A stretch of 64,000 bases of DNA from Arthrobacter pityocampae (GTDB lineage Bacteria > Actinomycetota > Actinomycetes > Actinomycetales > Micrococcaceae), in assembly GCF_002927275.1 (NCBI RefSeq), contig NZ_PRKW01000004.1, forward strand, positions 1-64,000, written 5' to 3'. The first letter of the stretch is position 1, and every line of letters starts with the position of its first letter. Of the stretch, positions 38,050-48,478 are shown piece by piece. The position numbers and the translations under genes were made by a program. The notes under the pieces were generated by a model that was not told the DNA's origin, did no database searches, and saw only the letters and a list, made by a program, of their open reading frames with translations.

Positions 38050-38622
38050 CTAGCTTGCGACTTTGAGGGCTGTCATGACGCGATCGGTGACCTCGTCGAT
38101 GGACCCGAGACCGTCCACCCGGGTGACGATCCCACGCTCGTCGTACCGGGAGACGACCGGCGCGGTCTGGTCCTGGTACAGGCCGAGGCGGTGGCGGATG
38201 ACCCGCTCGTTGTCGTCCGACCGGCCGTCCAGCTTCGCTCGGCCGAGGAGGCGCTTCACGAGCTCCTCGTCGTCGGCGGTGAGCTGGAGGACCACGTCGA
38301 GAGCGAGGTCGTTCTCGCGGAGGATGTCGTCCAGCTCGGCGACCTGGGCGGCCGTCCGCGGGTAGCCGTCGAGGAGGAATCCCTCCTGGACGTCGCCGGC
38401 CGCGAGCCTGTCGCGCACCATGCTGTTCGTCACGCTGTCCGGGACGAAGTCGCCGGCGTCCATGAACGTCTTCGCCTCGACGCCCAGGGGCGTCTCGCGC
38501 CGGACGTTGTCCCGGAAGATGTCGCCGGTCGAGATGGCCACCACTCCGAGGCGCTCGGAGATCCGCGCGGCCTGCGTTCCCTTGCCGGACCCGGGGGGAC
38601 CGATGATCAGCATTCTCGTCAT
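38050..38622 (-). CDS. adk: Adenylate kinase, short-lid form
   Basis: 190 residues. LIIGPPGSGKGTQAARIS (P-loop), GFLLDGYPRTAAQV (AMP site) and LDGRSDDNERVIRHRL with a short lid that lacks the Cys cluster of long-form enzymes, as usual in actinobacteria. Interconverts ATP + AMP with 2 ADP. Overlaps the secY stop by four bases (ATGA) and is followed by map. Confidence 0.97.
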   Translation of the reverse strand: MTRMLIIGPPGSGKGTQAARISERLGVVAISTGDIFRDNVRRETPLGVEAKTFMDAGDFVPDSVTNSMVRDRLAAGDVQEGFLLDGYPRTAAQVAELDDILRENDLALDVVLQLTADDEELVKRLLGRAKLDGRSDDNERVIRHRLGLYQDQTAPVVSRYDERGIVTRVDGLGSIDEVTDRVMTALKVAS

Positions 38623-39929
38623 CGCAACAACCCTTCGTAGTGACGCTGCTGGAGCTGAGCGTCGATCTGCTTCACCGTCTCGAGGCCCACGCCCACCATG
38701 ATCAGGATCGAGGTGCCGCCGAACGGGAAGTTCTGGTTGGCGCCGATGGCCACGAGGGCGATCAGCGGAATCAGCGCGACGAGTCCGAGGTAGATGGCAC
38801 CCGGGAGGGTGATGCGCGAGAGCACGTACTGCAGGTATTCCGCCGTCGGACGCCCTGCCCTGATGCCCGGGATGAACCCGCCGTACTTCTTCATGTTCTC
38901 CGACACCTCGTCCGGGTTGAACGTGATGGCGACGTAGAAGTAGGTGAAGAAGACGATCAGCAGGAAGTACATCAGCATGTACAGGGGGTGGTCGCCGCTG
39001 GTCAGGTAGGTGGAGATCCAGTTGACCCAGCCGGCAGGCGCGGTGCCGTCCTGCGGCGTGTTGAACTGGGCGATCAGGCTGGGCAGGTACAGCATCGAGG
39101 ACGCGAAGATGACGGGGATGACGCCGGCCATGTTGACCTTGATGGGGATGTACGTGCTGCTGCCGCCGAGGGTGCGGCGCCCGACCATGCGCTTGGCGTA
39201 CTGGACGGGGATGCGGCGCTGCGACTGCTCCACGAAGATCACGAGGGCCACGACGACGACGCCCATCAGCAGGACGAAGGTGAAGACCATGGCGCCCTGG
39301 GTGCGGAGGATCTCGCCGAGCGAGGTCGGGAAGCCGGCGGCGATCGCCGTGAAGATGAGCAGCGACATTCCGTTGCCGACGCCGCGCTCGGTGATGAGCT
39401 CACCCATCCACATGATGAGGCCGGTTCCGGCGGTCAGCGTGATGATGAGCAGCAGGATGGTGATGAGGGAGTCGTCCGGGATGATCGGCACAGGGCAGTT
39501 GCCGAGCAGGGCGCCCGAGCGTGCGAGCGAGACGAGGGTGGTCGCGTTGAGGAGCCCGAGTGCGATCGTCAGGTAGCGGGTGTACTGGGTCAGCTGTGAC
39601 TGGCCCTGTGCGCCTTCCTGGTGCAGCTCCTGGAAGCGGGGGATGACCACGCGGAGGAGCTGCGTGATGATGCTCGCTGTGATGTACGGCATGATGCCCA
39701 GGGCGAAGATCGACACCTGGAGCAGCGCCCCACCGCTGAAGAGGTTCACGAACTGGTAGAGCCCGCCTTCGGTGTTCCCGAGGGCCAGGCACTCCTGCAC
39801 GTTGCCGTAGTCGACGCCCGGGGCGGGGATGAAAGCCCCGAGGCGGAAGATGGTGATGATTCCCAGCGTGAACAACAGCTTGCGCCGCAAGTCTGGCGTC
39901 CGGAATGCCCGGCCAATAGCGCTTAGCAA
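38619..39929 (-). CDS. secY: Preprotein translocase subunit SecY
   Basis: 436 residues, ten membrane helices, the central pore of the Sec translocon. MLSAIGRAFRTPDLRRKLLFTLG opens it; NIFSGGALLQ-type plug region, GMSLLIFTAIAAGFP and YFYVAITFNPDEVSENMKKY follow. The TTG start has AGGAGG four bases upstream and yields the usual family N terminus; an upstream in-frame GTG (39977) is rejected. Separated from rplO by a strong terminator, so transcription probably starts in the 39930-40038 gap. Confidence 0.96.
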   Translation of the reverse strand: MLSAIGRAFRTPDLRRKLLFTLGIITIFRLGAFIPAPGVDYGNVQECLALGNTEGGLYQFVNLFSGGALLQVSIFALGIMPYITASIITQLLRVVIPRFQELHQEGAQGQSQLTQYTRYLTIALGLLNATTLVSLARSGALLGNCPVPIIPDDSLITILLLIITLTAGTGLIMWMGELITERGVGNGMSLLIFTAIAAGFPTSLGEILRTQGAMVFTFVLLMGVVVVALVIFVEQSQRRIPVQYAKRMVGRRTLGGSSTYIPIKVNMAGVIPVIFASSMLYLPSLIAQFNTPQDGTAPAGWVNWISTYLTSGDHPLYMLMYFLLIVFFTYFYVAITFNPDEVSENMKKYGGFIPGIRAGRPTAEYLQYVLSRITLPGAIYLGLVALIPLIALVAIGANQNFPFGGTSILIMVGVGLETVKQIDAQLQQRHYEGLLR

Positions 39930-39974
39930 GCGTCCTCCTGAAGGTCTGTTGGCCCTGTCGCGGACCGTACACAA

Positions 39975-39993
39975 CAACCGAGTCTATCGGTTG
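39975..39993. promoter_or_regulatory. Inverted repeat upstream of secY
   Basis: CAACCGA and TCGGTTG (7-bp arms, 5-base GTCTA centre) lie 46 bases upstream of the secY TTG, between the spc terminator and secY. The centre reads TAGAC on the minus strand, similar to actinobacterial -10 elements (TAGACT), so this may be an operator over the secY promoter or a leader hairpin. Confidence 0.35.
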
Positions 39994-40038
39994 GTCATGG
40001 GCGCGGGAGTTCCCGCTGGTGGTGAGTGGCGTAAGCCG

Positions 40039-40084
40039 AAAAAAGACTCCTGGTGGGCTGATTCAGCCCTGCCCACCAGAAGTC
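40039..40084 (-). terminator. Rho-independent terminator of the spc operon
   Basis: In the minus direction, stem GACTTCTGGTGGGC/GCCCACCAGGAGTC-like arms (40071-40084 with 40045-40058, one mismatch) are followed at once by six T (AAAAAA at 40039-40044 on the plus strand). It is the only classical hairpin-plus-T-run terminator in the window and ends rplN-rplO transcription before secY. Confidence 0.88.
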
Positions 40085-40155
40085 TAGTTCCTTGATGCCG
40101 TGGATCACAGCCAACCCCTCCCCCGGCGGTGCGGGCGGAGGGGTCGGCGGAGGAC

Positions 40156-40647
40156 CTACAGCTCGGTGACGGTCCCGCCTGCGGCGACGATCTTCTCTGC
40201 CGCGGAGGCGGAGAAGGCGTCGGCCGAGACGTTCACGGCCACGGTGATGTCGCCGGTTCCCAGCACCTTGACGGGCTGGTTCTTGCGGACGGCACCGTTC
40301 GCCACCAGGCTCTCCACCGTGACGTCGCCGCCATCGGGGTAGAGCTCGGAGAGCTTGTCCAGGTTCACGACCTGGAACTCGACGCGGAACGGGTTCTTGA
40401 AGCCGCGCAGCTTGGGAAGGCGCATGTGCAGCGGCAGCTGGCCGCCGGCAAATCCTGCCTTCACCTGGTAGCGCGCTGCGGTTCCCTTGGTACCACGGCC
40501 TGCGGTCTTACCCTTCGAACCCTCACCACGGCCGACACGGGTCTTCGCCGTCTTGGCGCCGGGTGCGGGACGCAGGTGGTGGACCTTCAGGGCGTGGACG
40601 CGCTCTGCCTTGGCCTCGGTCGGGGCTGCGATGTTCTGGTCTGCCAT
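40156..40647 (-). CDS. rplO: 50S ribosomal protein L15
   Basis: 163 residues, slightly longer than E. coli L15 because of an N-terminal extension ([16 protein letters not shown]). Body: [37 protein letters not shown] and [20 protein letters not shown]. Overlaps the rpmD stop by one base (TAATG) and ends the spc operon. Confidence 0.98.
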   Translation of the reverse strand: MADQNIAAPTEAKAERVHALKVHHLRPAPGAKTAKTRVGRGEGSKGKTAGRGTKGTAARYQVKAGFAGGQLPLHMRLPKLRGFKNPFRVEFQVVNLDKLSELYPDGGDVTVESLVANGAVRKNQPVKVLGTGDITVAVNVSADAFSASAAEKIVAAGGTVTEL

Positions 40648-40865
40648 TAGTTGGCCTCCTCAACCTTCAAGAGGTGCGGAACCGTGTTGACCATGCCGAC
40701 GGTGACGGCATCGGCTTCACGGACCACGGTGTGGCCGATCCGCTTCAGACCGAGCGACCGCAGCGTGTCGCGCTGGTTCTGCTTGCCGCCGATGGCGGAC
40801 TTGATCTGGGTGATCGAGAGCTGCACCGAGCTCACGCGCACTTTCTTCGGGGTGATCGCGGTCAT
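40647..40865 (-). CDS. rpmD: 50S ribosomal protein L30
   Basis: 72 residues. [21 protein letters not shown] and [20 protein letters not shown] are typical of bacterial L30. ATG 40865 shares one base with the rpsE stop (TGATG), which favours it over GTG 40868; it ends one base into rplO. Tightly coupled spc-operon gene. Confidence 0.97.
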   Translation of the reverse strand: MTAITPKKVRVSSVQLSITQIKSAIGGKQNQRDTLRSLGLKRIGHTVVREADAVTVGMVNTVPHLLKVEEAN

Positions 40866-41617
40866 CACGCACCTGCCTTCTGAGCTGCGATTGCGCGCAG
40901 CATCTGGTGGGAAGCGACCTCGTCGAGGGGCAGGCCACGGCGTGCCGCGACTGCCTGGGGCTCCTCGAGGCGCTTGAGCGCGTCAACGGTCGCGTGAACG
41001 ATGTTGATGGCGTTCGCGGAACCGAGCGACTTGGAGAGGACGTCGTGGATGCCGACGCATTCCAGGACCGCACGCACCGGACCACCGGCGATGACGCCGG
41101 TACCCGGGGAGGCGGGACGGAGAAGGACGACGCCTGCGGCTGCCTCACCCTGCACGAGGTGCGGGACGGTGCCACCGATGCGCGGAACGCGGAACATCGT
41201 CTTCTTGGCTTCCTCGACGGCCTTCTGGATCGCCGAAGGGACTTCCTTCGCCTTTCCGTAGCCGACGCCGACCATGCCGTTGCCGTCGCCGACCACCACG
41301 AGGGCGGTGAAGCTGAAGCGACGGCCGCCCTTGACGACCTTCGCGACACGGTTGATGGTGACGACGCGTTCGATGAACTTGTCCTTGTCGTCGTTGCGTC
41401 CGCCGTCGCGACCGCCACGACCGCCACGCTCGCCGCCGCGGGTGTTGCCACCACGCTCGCCGCCGCGGGCGTTGCCGCCACGCTCACCGCTGCGGGCGTT
41501 GCCGCGGGTCGCGTCAGCCGACGCGGTCTCCGTTGCGCCGGTGGCCGGAGCTTCGGCCGCGGGCTGCTCTGTAGCCGTATTCAATGGGGCTTCCTTTGCC
41601 TTGTTCTCCTCGGTCAC
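40865..41617 (-). CDS. rpsE: 30S ribosomal protein S5 with RGG-repeat extension
   Basis: 250 residues. The S5 body starts at [23 protein letters not shown] and includes [21 protein letters not shown] and [15 protein letters not shown]. Ahead of it is an extension of about 77 residues: an acidic Ala/Glu/Thr part, then three nine-residue units of the form GNARGGERG (residues 39-65) and [10 protein letters not shown], resembling RGG-type RNA-binding tracts. The DNA is repeated with a 27-bp period. ATGA overlap with rplR. Confidence 0.97.
   Translation of the reverse strand: MTEENKAKEAPLNTATEQPAAEAPATGATETASADATRGNARSGERGGNARGGERGGNTRGGERGGRGGRDGGRNDDKDKFIERVVTINRVAKVVKGGRRFSFTALVVVGDGNGMVGVGYGKAKEVPSAIQKAVEEAKKTMFRVPRIGGTVPHLVQGEAAAGVVLLRPASPGTGVIAGGPVRAVLECVGIHDVLSKSLGSANAINIVHATVDALKRLEEPQAVAARRGLPLDEVASHQMLRAIAAQKAGA
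41423..41503. repeat. Three 27-bp tandem repeats in rpsE
   Basis: In-frame units encoding GNA/T-R-S/G-GERG, residues 39-65 of S5. Small unit differences show that they are not recent perfect copies. Confidence 0.75.
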
Positions 41618-41997
41618 AGTGCCAGCCCACCTTCACGTGCGCCGTCTGCGATTGCTGCAACGCGACCGTGGTACTTGTTGCCACCGCGGTCGAACACGAC
41701 AGACTCGACCCCGACAGCCTTGGCGCGCTCGGCGACGAGCTCGCCGACGCGCTTGGCCTTGGCGGTCTTGTCACCGTCGAATGCACGGAGGTCCGCCTCG
41801 AGGGTGGAGGCCGATGCAACGGTCACCCCGCGGGTGTCGTCGACGACCTGCACGAACACGTGGCGGGCCGAACGGTTGACGACCAGGCGGGGACGGACAG
41901 CCGTACCCGAGACGCGCTTGCGAATCCGGAGGTGGCGGCGTCCGCGCGAGGCGGCCTTGCTCTTCGAGCTGCGCTTCTTGTTGATGCTCAGACCCAT
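41614..41997 (-). CDS. rplR: 50S ribosomal protein L18
   Basis: 127 residues. [27 protein letters not shown] and [19 protein letters not shown] are typical; the basic N terminus and [22 protein letters not shown] bind 5S rRNA. Two bases after rplF and overlapping rpsE by four. Confidence 0.98.
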   Translation of the reverse strand: MGLSINKKRSSKSKAASRGRRHLRIRKRVSGTAVRPRLVVNRSARHVFVQVVDDTRGVTVASASTLEADLRAFDGDKTAKAKRVGELVAERAKAVGVESVVFDRGGNKYHGRVAAIADGAREGGLAL

Positions 41998-41999
41998 GG

Positions 42000-42536
42000 T
42001 TACTTACCAGCCTTTCCGACCTTGCGGCGGATGATCTCGCCTGCGTAGCGGATGCCCTTGCCCTTGTACGGGTCGGGCTTGCGCAGCTTGCGGATGGTTG
42101 CAGCGACCTCGCCGACCTGCTGCTTGTTGATGCCTGCGACCGAGAGCTTGGTGGGGCTGTCGACGGTGAGCGTGATGCCCTCGGGAGCCTTGACGGCGAC
42201 CGGGTGGCTGTAGCCCAGAGCGAACTCCAGGTCACTGCCCTTGGCCTGGACACGGTAACCCGTGCCCACGATCTCGAGGTTCTTCTTGTAGCCCTCGGTG
42301 ACCCCGACGATCATGTTGGAGACCAGGGTGCGGGTCAGGCCGTGCAGCGAACGCGATTCGCGCTCGTCGTTCGGGCGGGCGACCGTGAGGGTCCCCTCGG
42401 AGAGGGAGACCTCGATGGGGCTGGGAACCGTGTGGCTCAGCTCGCCCTTCGGGCCCTTCACTGCGACTTCCTGACCGGTGACCTTGACCTCGACACCAGC
42501 GGGAACGGTGATGGGGAGACGTCCAATACGTGACAT
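42000..42536 (-). CDS. rplF: 50S ribosomal protein L6
   Basis: 178 residues, standard. [33 protein letters not shown] and [20 protein letters not shown] mark L6, which sits near the factor-binding site. 18 bases after rpsH, two before rplR. Confidence 0.98.
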   Translation of the reverse strand: MSRIGRLPITVPAGVEVKVTGQEVAVKGPKGELSHTVPSPIEVSLSEGTLTVARPNDERESRSLHGLTRTLVSNMIVGVTEGYKKNLEIVGTGYRVQAKGSDLEFALGYSHPVAVKAPEGITLTVDSPTKLSVAGINKQQVGEVAATIRKLRKPDPYKGKGIRYAGEIIRRKVGKAGK

Positions 42537-42554
42537 GTTTCTTTCCCTTTCCCG

Positions 42555-42953
42555 TTACCAGACGTAGGCGAGGACTTCCCCACCTACACCCTTCTTGGAG
42601 GCCTGGCGGTCGGTGAGCAGACCGGAGGACGTGGACAGGATGGCGATACCGAGGCCGCCGAGCACGTGGGGCAGGTTCGTGGACTTCGCGTACACGCGCA
42701 GACCCGGCTTGGAGATGCGGCGGATGCCGGCGATCGAGCGCTGGCGGTCCGGACCGAACTTGAGGTCGATGGTCAGCTTCTTGCCGACCTCCGCTTCCTC
42801 TTCCTTCCAGCCGGCGATGTAGCCCTCGGCCTTCAGGATGTCCGCGACGCGGGCCTTCAGCTTGCTGTACGGCATGGACACGGAATCGTGGTAAGCCGAG
42901 TTTGCATTGCGCAGACGCGTGAGCATGTCTGCGACAGGATCTGTCATTGTCAT
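42555..42953 (-). CDS. rpsH: 30S ribosomal protein S8
   Basis: 132 residues. [22 protein letters not shown] and [21 protein letters not shown] and [11 protein letters not shown] are diagnostic. ATG 42953 chosen (42947 also possible) because the residues upstream to 43001 have no family match. S8 directly follows rplE here: rpsN (S14), which normally lies between, is missing from the 87-base gap. Confidence 0.97.
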   Translation of the reverse strand: MTMTDPVADMLTRLRNANSAYHDSVSMPYSKLKARVADILKAEGYIAGWKEEEAEVGKKLTIDLKFGPDRQRSIAGIRRISKPGLRVYAKSTNLPHVLGGLGIAILSTSSGLLTDRQASKKGVGGEVLAYVW

Positions 42954-43040
42954 GTGGGCTCTTGCCCTTCCTCGAAACGGTTTCCGGATTCCGGTCGGCA
43001 CACGGGGTGCCGGCGGGAGCGGACCTGCAACGTAGTTAGA

Positions 43041-43616
43041 TTAATCTTCGGATTTGAACGGGAAGCCAAGCGCCTTGAGGAGCGCGCGGCCCTCGGCGTC
43101 GGTCTTGGCGGTGGTGACGACGGTGATGTCCATACCGCGGACACGGTCGATGCGGTCCTGATCGATCTCGTGGAACATGGACTGCTCCGTGAGACCGAAG
43201 GTGTAGTTGCCGTTGCCGTCGAACTGCTTGCCGTTGAGGCCGCGGAAGTCGCGGATACGGGGCAGTGCGAGGGAGACCAGGCGGTCCGTGAATTCCCACA
43301 TGCGGTCGCCACGCAGGGTGGCGTGGGCACCGATGGGCATGGCCTCGCGGAGCTTGAACTGCGCGATGGACTTGCGGGCCTTGGTGACCTGGGGCTTCTG
43401 GCCGGTGATCGCGGTGAGGTCCTTGACGGCCCCGTCGATCAGCTTGGAGTCCTTGGCGGCGTCACCGACACCCATGTTCACGACGACCTTCACCAGGCGC
43501 GGGACCTGGTTGACGTTCGCGTAGCTGAACTCTTCCTGCAGGGCACCCTTGATCTCGGACGCGTAGCGCGCCTTCAGGCGGGGAAGAACCTTGGCTTCTG
43601 TGGATTCGACAGTCAT
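43041..43616 (-). CDS. rplE: 50S ribosomal protein L5
   Basis: 191 residues. [47 protein letters not shown] and [23 protein letters not shown] are typical. It binds 5S rRNA and bridges to S13. Overlaps rplX by one base. Confidence 0.98.
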   Translation of the reverse strand: MTVESTEAKVLPRLKARYASEIKGALQEEFSYANVNQVPRLVKVVVNMGVGDAAKDSKLIDGAVKDLTAITGQKPQVTKARKSIAQFKLREAMPIGAHATLRGDRMWEFTDRLVSLALPRIRDFRGLNGKQFDGNGNYTFGLTEQSMFHEIDQDRIDRVRGMDITVVTTAKTDAEGRALLKALGFPFKSED

Positions 43617-43990
43617 TACAGATCCTTCCCTGATGACTTGGCGACGCGGATGCGGACCACACGCTCGCGGCCGTCGCGCTCGACGGTCTCGGTGCGGTAT
43701 CCGACGCGGGTCGGCTTCTTGGTCTCGGGATCGACGACGGCCACGTTGCTGATGTGCACGGGTGCCTCGACGACTTCGATGCCACCGGTCGTGGTGCCGC
43801 GCTGCGACTGCCCGACCTTGGTGTGCTTGGTGACCCGGTTGATGCCTTCCACGAGGACGCGGTTGGACTCCGGGAACACCTTGAGGACCTTGCCCTGCTT
43901 GCCGCGGTCTCCGCCGCGTTCCTGCTTGCCCCCGGTGATGACCTGGACGAGGTCACCCTTCTTGATCTTGAGCTTTGTCTTCTGTGCCAT
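43616..43990 (-). CDS. rplX: 50S ribosomal protein L24
   Basis: 124 residues. [18 protein letters not shown] with the KOW motif, [22 protein letters not shown] and [19 protein letters not shown] are typical. A surface assembly-initiator protein. Three bases after rplN; overlaps rplE by one. Confidence 0.98.
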   Translation of the reverse strand: MAQKTKLKIKKGDLVQVITGGKQERGGDRGKQGKVLKVFPESNRVLVEGINRVTKHTKVGQSQRGTTTGGIEVVEAPVHISNVAVVDPETKKPTRVGYRTETVERDGRERVVRIRVAKSSGKDL

Positions 43991-43993
43991 GGA

Positions 43994-44362
43994 CTACAGC
44001 ACCTCCGGCGCCAGCGAGATGATCTTCATGAAACGCTTGTCGCGGAGCTCGCGACCGACAGGGCCGAAGATACGGGTACCGCGGGGGTCGCCGTCGTTCT
44101 TCAGGATCACTGCTGCGTTCTCATCGAACTTGATGTAGGAACCGTCCGCGCGGCGGCGTTCCTTCTTGGTGCGGACGATGACAGCCTTGACGACGTCGCC
44201 CTTCTTCACGTTTCCGCCGGGGATGGCGTCCTTCACGGTGGCGACGATGACGTCGCCGATGCCTGCGTAGCGGCGCCCGGATCCACCGAGCACGCGGATG
44301 GTCAAGATTTCCTTGGCCCCCGTGTTGTCGGCGATCTTTAGCCGCGATTCCTGCTGAATCAC
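43994..44362 (-). CDS. rplN: 50S ribosomal protein L14
   Basis: 122 residues, standard. [41 protein letters not shown] and [21 protein letters not shown] are typical. First gene of the spc operon, after a 343-base gap that holds the S10 terminator and probably a promoter. Confidence 0.98.
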   Translation of the reverse strand: MIQQESRLKIADNTGAKEILTIRVLGGSGRRYAGIGDVIVATVKDAIPGGNVKKGDVVKAVIVRTKKERRRADGSYIKFDENAAVILKNDGDPRGTRIFGPVGRELRDKRFMKIISLAPEVL

Positions 44363-44705
44363 TGATTACTCCTGTCGTCGCGCCGGTTCTCTCATCGAGC
44401 CTTGCGGAACGGATATGGGTTGGCCCCGTAATACTGGTACTCGCCGCGTGCGCGCCCGGGGCGCGCGGCCCTGCCGGGACTTCAGCATGGCGGACCGTGG
44501 CGAACAAGATTATCGGGCTTTTGCCTATTTGCCCGGTGTGAAGGCAACCCCCGGGGTGATCCCGTGAGGAGACCTTGTGAGGGCATGCGCCAGCCCACCA
44601 GACAGACAAGATTCTTATCGTATCGCGAGGATGCCCCGGACGCGAAATCGCGTCCGGGGCATCCGGGGCGGTACCGGCAGGGCCGGCACCTGGGTGGTGC
44701 GGGTG
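44363..44705 (-). other. 343-base gap between S10 and spc operons
   Basis: No gene seen. In minus order it holds the S10-operon terminator (44630-44663), a GATAAG element just behind it (about 44616), a GATAAT element (44509-44514) that is the best -10 candidate for rplN, lacking a clear -35, and a GC-rich hairpin GCGCGCC/GGCGCGC (44450-44466) in what would be the rplN leader. Together they suggest that spc is transcribed on its own. Confidence 0.5.
44630..44663 (-). terminator. Terminator of the S10 operon
   Basis: Perfect 16-bp arms (44630-44645 and 44648-44663) with a minimal AA between them, 43 bases past the rpsQ stop. Among the strongest hairpins in the window; no T-run. Confidence 0.82.
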
Positions 44706-45017
44706 TTACTTGGCCTTCTCGATGATCTCCACCAGGCGCCACCGCTTGGTGGCGGACAGCGGGCGGGTCTCGCTGATGAGGACCATGTCGCCGATGCCGG
44801 CGGTGTTCTCCTCGTCGTGCGCCTTGACCTTGGAGCTGCGGCGAAGCACCTTGCCGTACAGGGCGTGCTTCACGCGGTCCTCGACCTCGACGACGATCGT
44901 CTTCTCCATCTTGTCGGAGACGACGTAGCCACGGCGTACCTTGCGGTACCCGCGCGAGGTGGCGTCGTGGACGGCCTTCTCGGTACCTACGGTCGTCTCG
45001 TTCTGCTGCTCACTCAT
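44706..45017 (-). CDS. rpsQ: 30S ribosomal protein S17
   Basis: 103 residues with a 22-residue N-terminal extension ([20 protein letters not shown]). Body: [25 protein letters not shown] and [23 protein letters not shown], typical of S17. Overlaps the rpmC stop by four bases and ends the S10 operon. Confidence 0.97.
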   Translation of the reverse strand: MSEQQNETTVGTEKAVHDATSRGYRKVRRGYVVSDKMEKTIVVEVEDRVKHALYGKVLRRSSKVKAHDEENTAGIGDMVLISETRPLSATKRWRLVEIIEKAK

Positions 45018-45358
45018 TTGGCGTCCTCCTCACGAGGTTCGATGTCCGCGGGAGGAGCGTCCTCCGCGGCAGCCTTCTTGGCTTTCTTGGGCTTGTCCGC
45101 CTTCGCGGGCTTCGCTTCCTCGACGGGAGCGACGACCTCGGGACGAATGCCCAGTTCGCGCTCACGCAGCACCGTGTAGATGCGTGCGATGTCGCGCTTG
45201 ACCGACCGAAGGCGGCCGTGGCTTTCGAGCTGACCGGTGGCCGACTGGAAACGGAGGTTGAACAGCTCCTCCTTGGCCTTGCGCAGTTCTTCCACCAGAC
45301 GCTCCTTATCGAAGCCGTCCAGCTGGTCTGTTGCCAGTTCCTTTGAACCCAGAGCCAT
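45014..45358 (-). CDS. rpmC: 50S ribosomal protein L29 with Lys/Ala-rich tail
   Basis: 114 residues against about 65 in E. coli. The L29 helix pair is clear ([39 protein letters not shown]), then an Ala/Lys/Pro/Glu tail of about 40 residues ([20 protein letters not shown]), probably disordered, near the peptide exit. Two bases after rplP, four-base overlap with rpsQ. Confidence 0.97.
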   Translation of the reverse strand: MALGSKELATDQLDGFDKERLVEELRKAKEELFNLRFQSATGQLESHGRLRSVKRDIARIYTVLRERELGIRPEVVAPVEEAKPAKADKPKKAKKAAAEDAPPADIEPREEDAK

Positions 45359-45360
45359 AA

Positions 45361-45777
45361 CTATTCACCACCCTCACGACGCACGATGCGTGCCTTCAAC
45401 GGCAGCTTGTGGATCGCGAGGCGCAGGGCTTCGCGGGCTACCTCTTCGGAAACGCCGGACAGTTCGAAGAGAACCCGTCCCGGCTTGACGTTGGCCACCC
45501 ACCACTCGGGCGAACCCTTACCGGAACCCATGCGGGTTTCGGCGGGCTTCTTGGTCAACGGGCGGTCCGGATAGATGTTGATCCAGACCTTGCCGCCACG
45601 CTTGATGTGGCGGGTCATGGCGATACGAGCGGACTCGATCTGCCGGTTGGTGACGTATGCCGGGCTCAGAGCCTGGATACCCCACTCGCCGAAGCTGACC
45701 TCGGTGCCGCCCGTAGCAGCGCCCGAACGACCCGGGTGGTGCTGCTTACGGAACCTGACTCGACGTGGGATAAGCAT
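45361..45777 (-). CDS. rplP: 50S ribosomal protein L16
   Basis: 138 residues. [70 protein letters not shown] are typical; contacts A-site tRNA. Starts immediately after the rpsC stop. Confidence 0.98.
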   Translation of the reverse strand: MLIPRRVRFRKQHHPGRSGAATGGTEVSFGEWGIQALSPAYVTNRQIESARIAMTRHIKRGGKVWINIYPDRPLTKKPAETRMGSGKGSPEWWVANVKPGRVLFELSGVSEEVAREALRLAIHKLPLKARIVRREGGE

Positions 45778-46611
45778 TTAGGCCTGTCCTCCTTCAGTCG
45801 CAGCGGGGGCTGCGGCGGTCTCGGCGGGTGCTGACGCACCCTGGCCCTCGGAGCGCTCGGGCGCACGACGACGACGGTCGCCTCCGCGGTCGGGTCCGGC
45901 GGGCCCACGGCCCGGACGGTCTCCGCCACGGCCACGGGAGGGAGCTGCCGCAGCCTGGGCTGCGAGTTCCTTCGCCGTGACGTCACCCTTGTAGATCCAG
46001 ACCTTCACGCCGATGCGGCCGAAGGTGGTCTTCGCTTCGAAGAAGCCGTAGTCGATGTTGGCGCGGAGTGTGTGCAGGGGAACGCGTCCCTCGCGGTAGA
46101 ACTCCGAGCGGCTCATTTCGGCGCCACCCAGGCGACCGGAGCACTGGACACGGATGCCCTTCGCGCCGGCACGCTGTGCGGACTGCATGGCCTTCTTCAT
46201 CGCACGGCGGAACGCCACGCGGGAGGAGAGCTGCTCGGCGATGCCCTGAGCGACAAGCTGTGCCTCGATCTCGGGGTTCTTGACCTCGAGGATGTTCAGC
46301 TGGACCTGCTTGCCGGTCAGCTTCTCGAGCTCGCCGCGGATGCGGTCCGCTTCTGCTCCACGGCGACCGATGACGATGCCGGGACGTGCCGTGTGGATGT
46401 CCACGCGGACGCGGTCCCGGGTGCGCTCGATCTCGACCTTGGCGATGCCGGCGCGGTCCATGCCGGTCGACATCAGCTGGCGGATCTTGATGTCCTCGCG
46501 GACGAAGTCACGGTAGCGCTGACCGGGCTTGTTGCTGTCGGCGAACCAGTGTGACCGGTGATCGGTGGTGATGCCGAGTCGGAACCCGTGCGGGTTTACT
46601 TTCTGTCCCAC
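45778..46611 (-). CDS. rpsC: 30S ribosomal protein S3 with RG-rich tail
   Basis: 277 residues. [20 protein letters not shown], the KH domain [25 protein letters not shown] and [24 protein letters not shown] are typical; S3 lines the mRNA entry tunnel. The last ~60 residues ([20 protein letters not shown], then Ala/Pro/Glu-rich) are an extension not found in E. coli. Abuts rplV and rplP with no gap. Confidence 0.98.
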   Translation of the reverse strand: MGQKVNPHGFRLGITTDHRSHWFADSNKPGQRYRDFVREDIKIRQLMSTGMDRAGIAKVEIERTRDRVRVDIHTARPGIVIGRRGAEADRIRGELEKLTGKQVQLNILEVKNPEIEAQLVAQGIAEQLSSRVAFRRAMKKAMQSAQRAGAKGIRVQCSGRLGGAEMSRSEFYREGRVPLHTLRANIDYGFFEAKTTFGRIGVKVWIYKGDVTAKELAAQAAAAPSRGRGGDRPGRGPAGPDRGGDRRRRAPERSEGQGASAPAETAAAPAATEGGQA

Positions 46612-46977
46612 TTAGCGGACCTCCACTTTCTCAGGGGTAGCGACGACAACCGTGATGTGGCTGGTCCGCTTGTTGATGCGGAACGCGCGGCCCTGGGCAC
46701 GCGGACGGAACCGCTTCATCGTGGGGCCTTCATCGACGAATGCTTCGCTGATGATGAGGTTGTCCTCGTCGAAGGCGACGCCGTCACGGTCCGCGAGGAC
46801 GCGGGCGTTGGCCATCGCTGACTGGACCACCTTGAATACCGGCTCCGAAGCAACCTGTGGGGCAAACTTCAGAATGGCCAGGGCCTCGCTCGCCTGCTTC
46901 CCACGAACAAGGTTGACGACGCGCCGGGCCTTCATGGGCGTTACGCGGATGTGCCGCGCAATAGCCTTGGCTTCCAT
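46612..46977 (-). CDS. rplV: 50S ribosomal protein L22
   Basis: 121 residues. [46 protein letters not shown] and the exit-tunnel loop [22 protein letters not shown] are typical. Macrolide-relevant hairpin looks normal. 30 bases after rpsS. Confidence 0.98.
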   Translation of the reverse strand: MEAKAIARHIRVTPMKARRVVNLVRGKQASEALAILKFAPQVASEPVFKVVQSAMANARVLADRDGVAFDEDNLIISEAFVDEGPTMKRFRPRAQGRAFRINKRTSHITVVVATPEKVEVR

Positions 46978-47007
46978 TGCTTTCCTTCTCTCGTCGAAGA
47001 GCAGCGC

Positions 47008-47289
47008 CTAGCGGCGCTTGCCCTTGCGGTCGTCCTTCACGTGTCCGCGGAAAGTCCGCGTCGGAGCGAATTCGCCGAGCTTGTGCCCGACCATCGACTC
47101 GGTGACGAACACCGGGATGTGCTTACGGCCGTCGTGCACCGCGATCGTGTGCCCGAGCATGTCGGGGATGATCATGGAGCGTCGTGACCAGGTCTTGATG
47201 ACGTTCTTCGTGCCCGTTTCGTTCTCGCGAGCGACCTTCACAAAAAGGTGCTGGTCGACGAAGGGGCCTTTCTTCAGGCTGCGTGGCAT
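47008..47289 (-). CDS. rpsS: 30S ribosomal protein S19
   Basis: 93 residues, standard. [42 protein letters not shown] and [19 protein letters not shown] are diagnostic. Head protein near the A site. 12 bases after rplB. Confidence 0.98.
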   Translation of the reverse strand: MPRSLKKGPFVDQHLFVKVARENETGTKNVIKTWSRRSMIIPDMLGHTIAVHDGRKHIPVFVTESMVGHKLGEFAPTRTFRGHVKDDRKGKRR

Positions 47290-47301
47290 GTCTCCAGGCT
47301 C

Positions 47302-48141
<840 letters not shown>

Positions 48142-48172
48142 AACTCAATTCCTCGTTAAAGTGGTCTCCGCT

Positions 48173-48478
48173 CTAGGAGAGCGGACCGCCGAAGATGTCG
48201 ATCGAGCCCTCTTTGAGGGACACGATGGCACGCTTGGTGCCCTTGCGCTGGCCCCAGCCGAACTTGGTGCGCTTGCGCTTGCCAACCCGGTTGATGGTGT
48301 TGATGGAGTCGACCTTCACGGAGAAGATCTTCTCGACCGCCAGCTTGATTTCTTCCTTGTTCGAGCGCGGGTCGACCAGGAAGGTGTACTTGCCTTCGTC
48401 GATCAGTCCGTAGCTCTTCTCCGAGACGACGGGTGCAATGACGACGTCGCGCGGATCCTTTGCGATGGTGCCGCTCAC
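48173..48478 (-). CDS. rplW: 50S ribosomal protein L23
   Basis: 101 residues. [26 protein letters not shown] and [20 protein letters not shown] are typical. At the tunnel exit it docks SRP and trigger factor. GTG start overlapping the rplD stop by four bases. Confidence 0.98.
   Translation of the reverse strand: MSGTIAKDPRDVVIAPVVSEKSYGLIDEGKYTFLVDPRSNKEEIKLAVEKIFSVKVDSINTINRVGKRKRTKFGWGQRKGTKRAIVSLKEGSIDIFGGPLS

Noticed and set aside
44363-44705. Searched for a tRNA or small RNA gene in the S10-spc gap.
   Set aside because: No cloverleaf; the only strong fold is the terminator hairpin.
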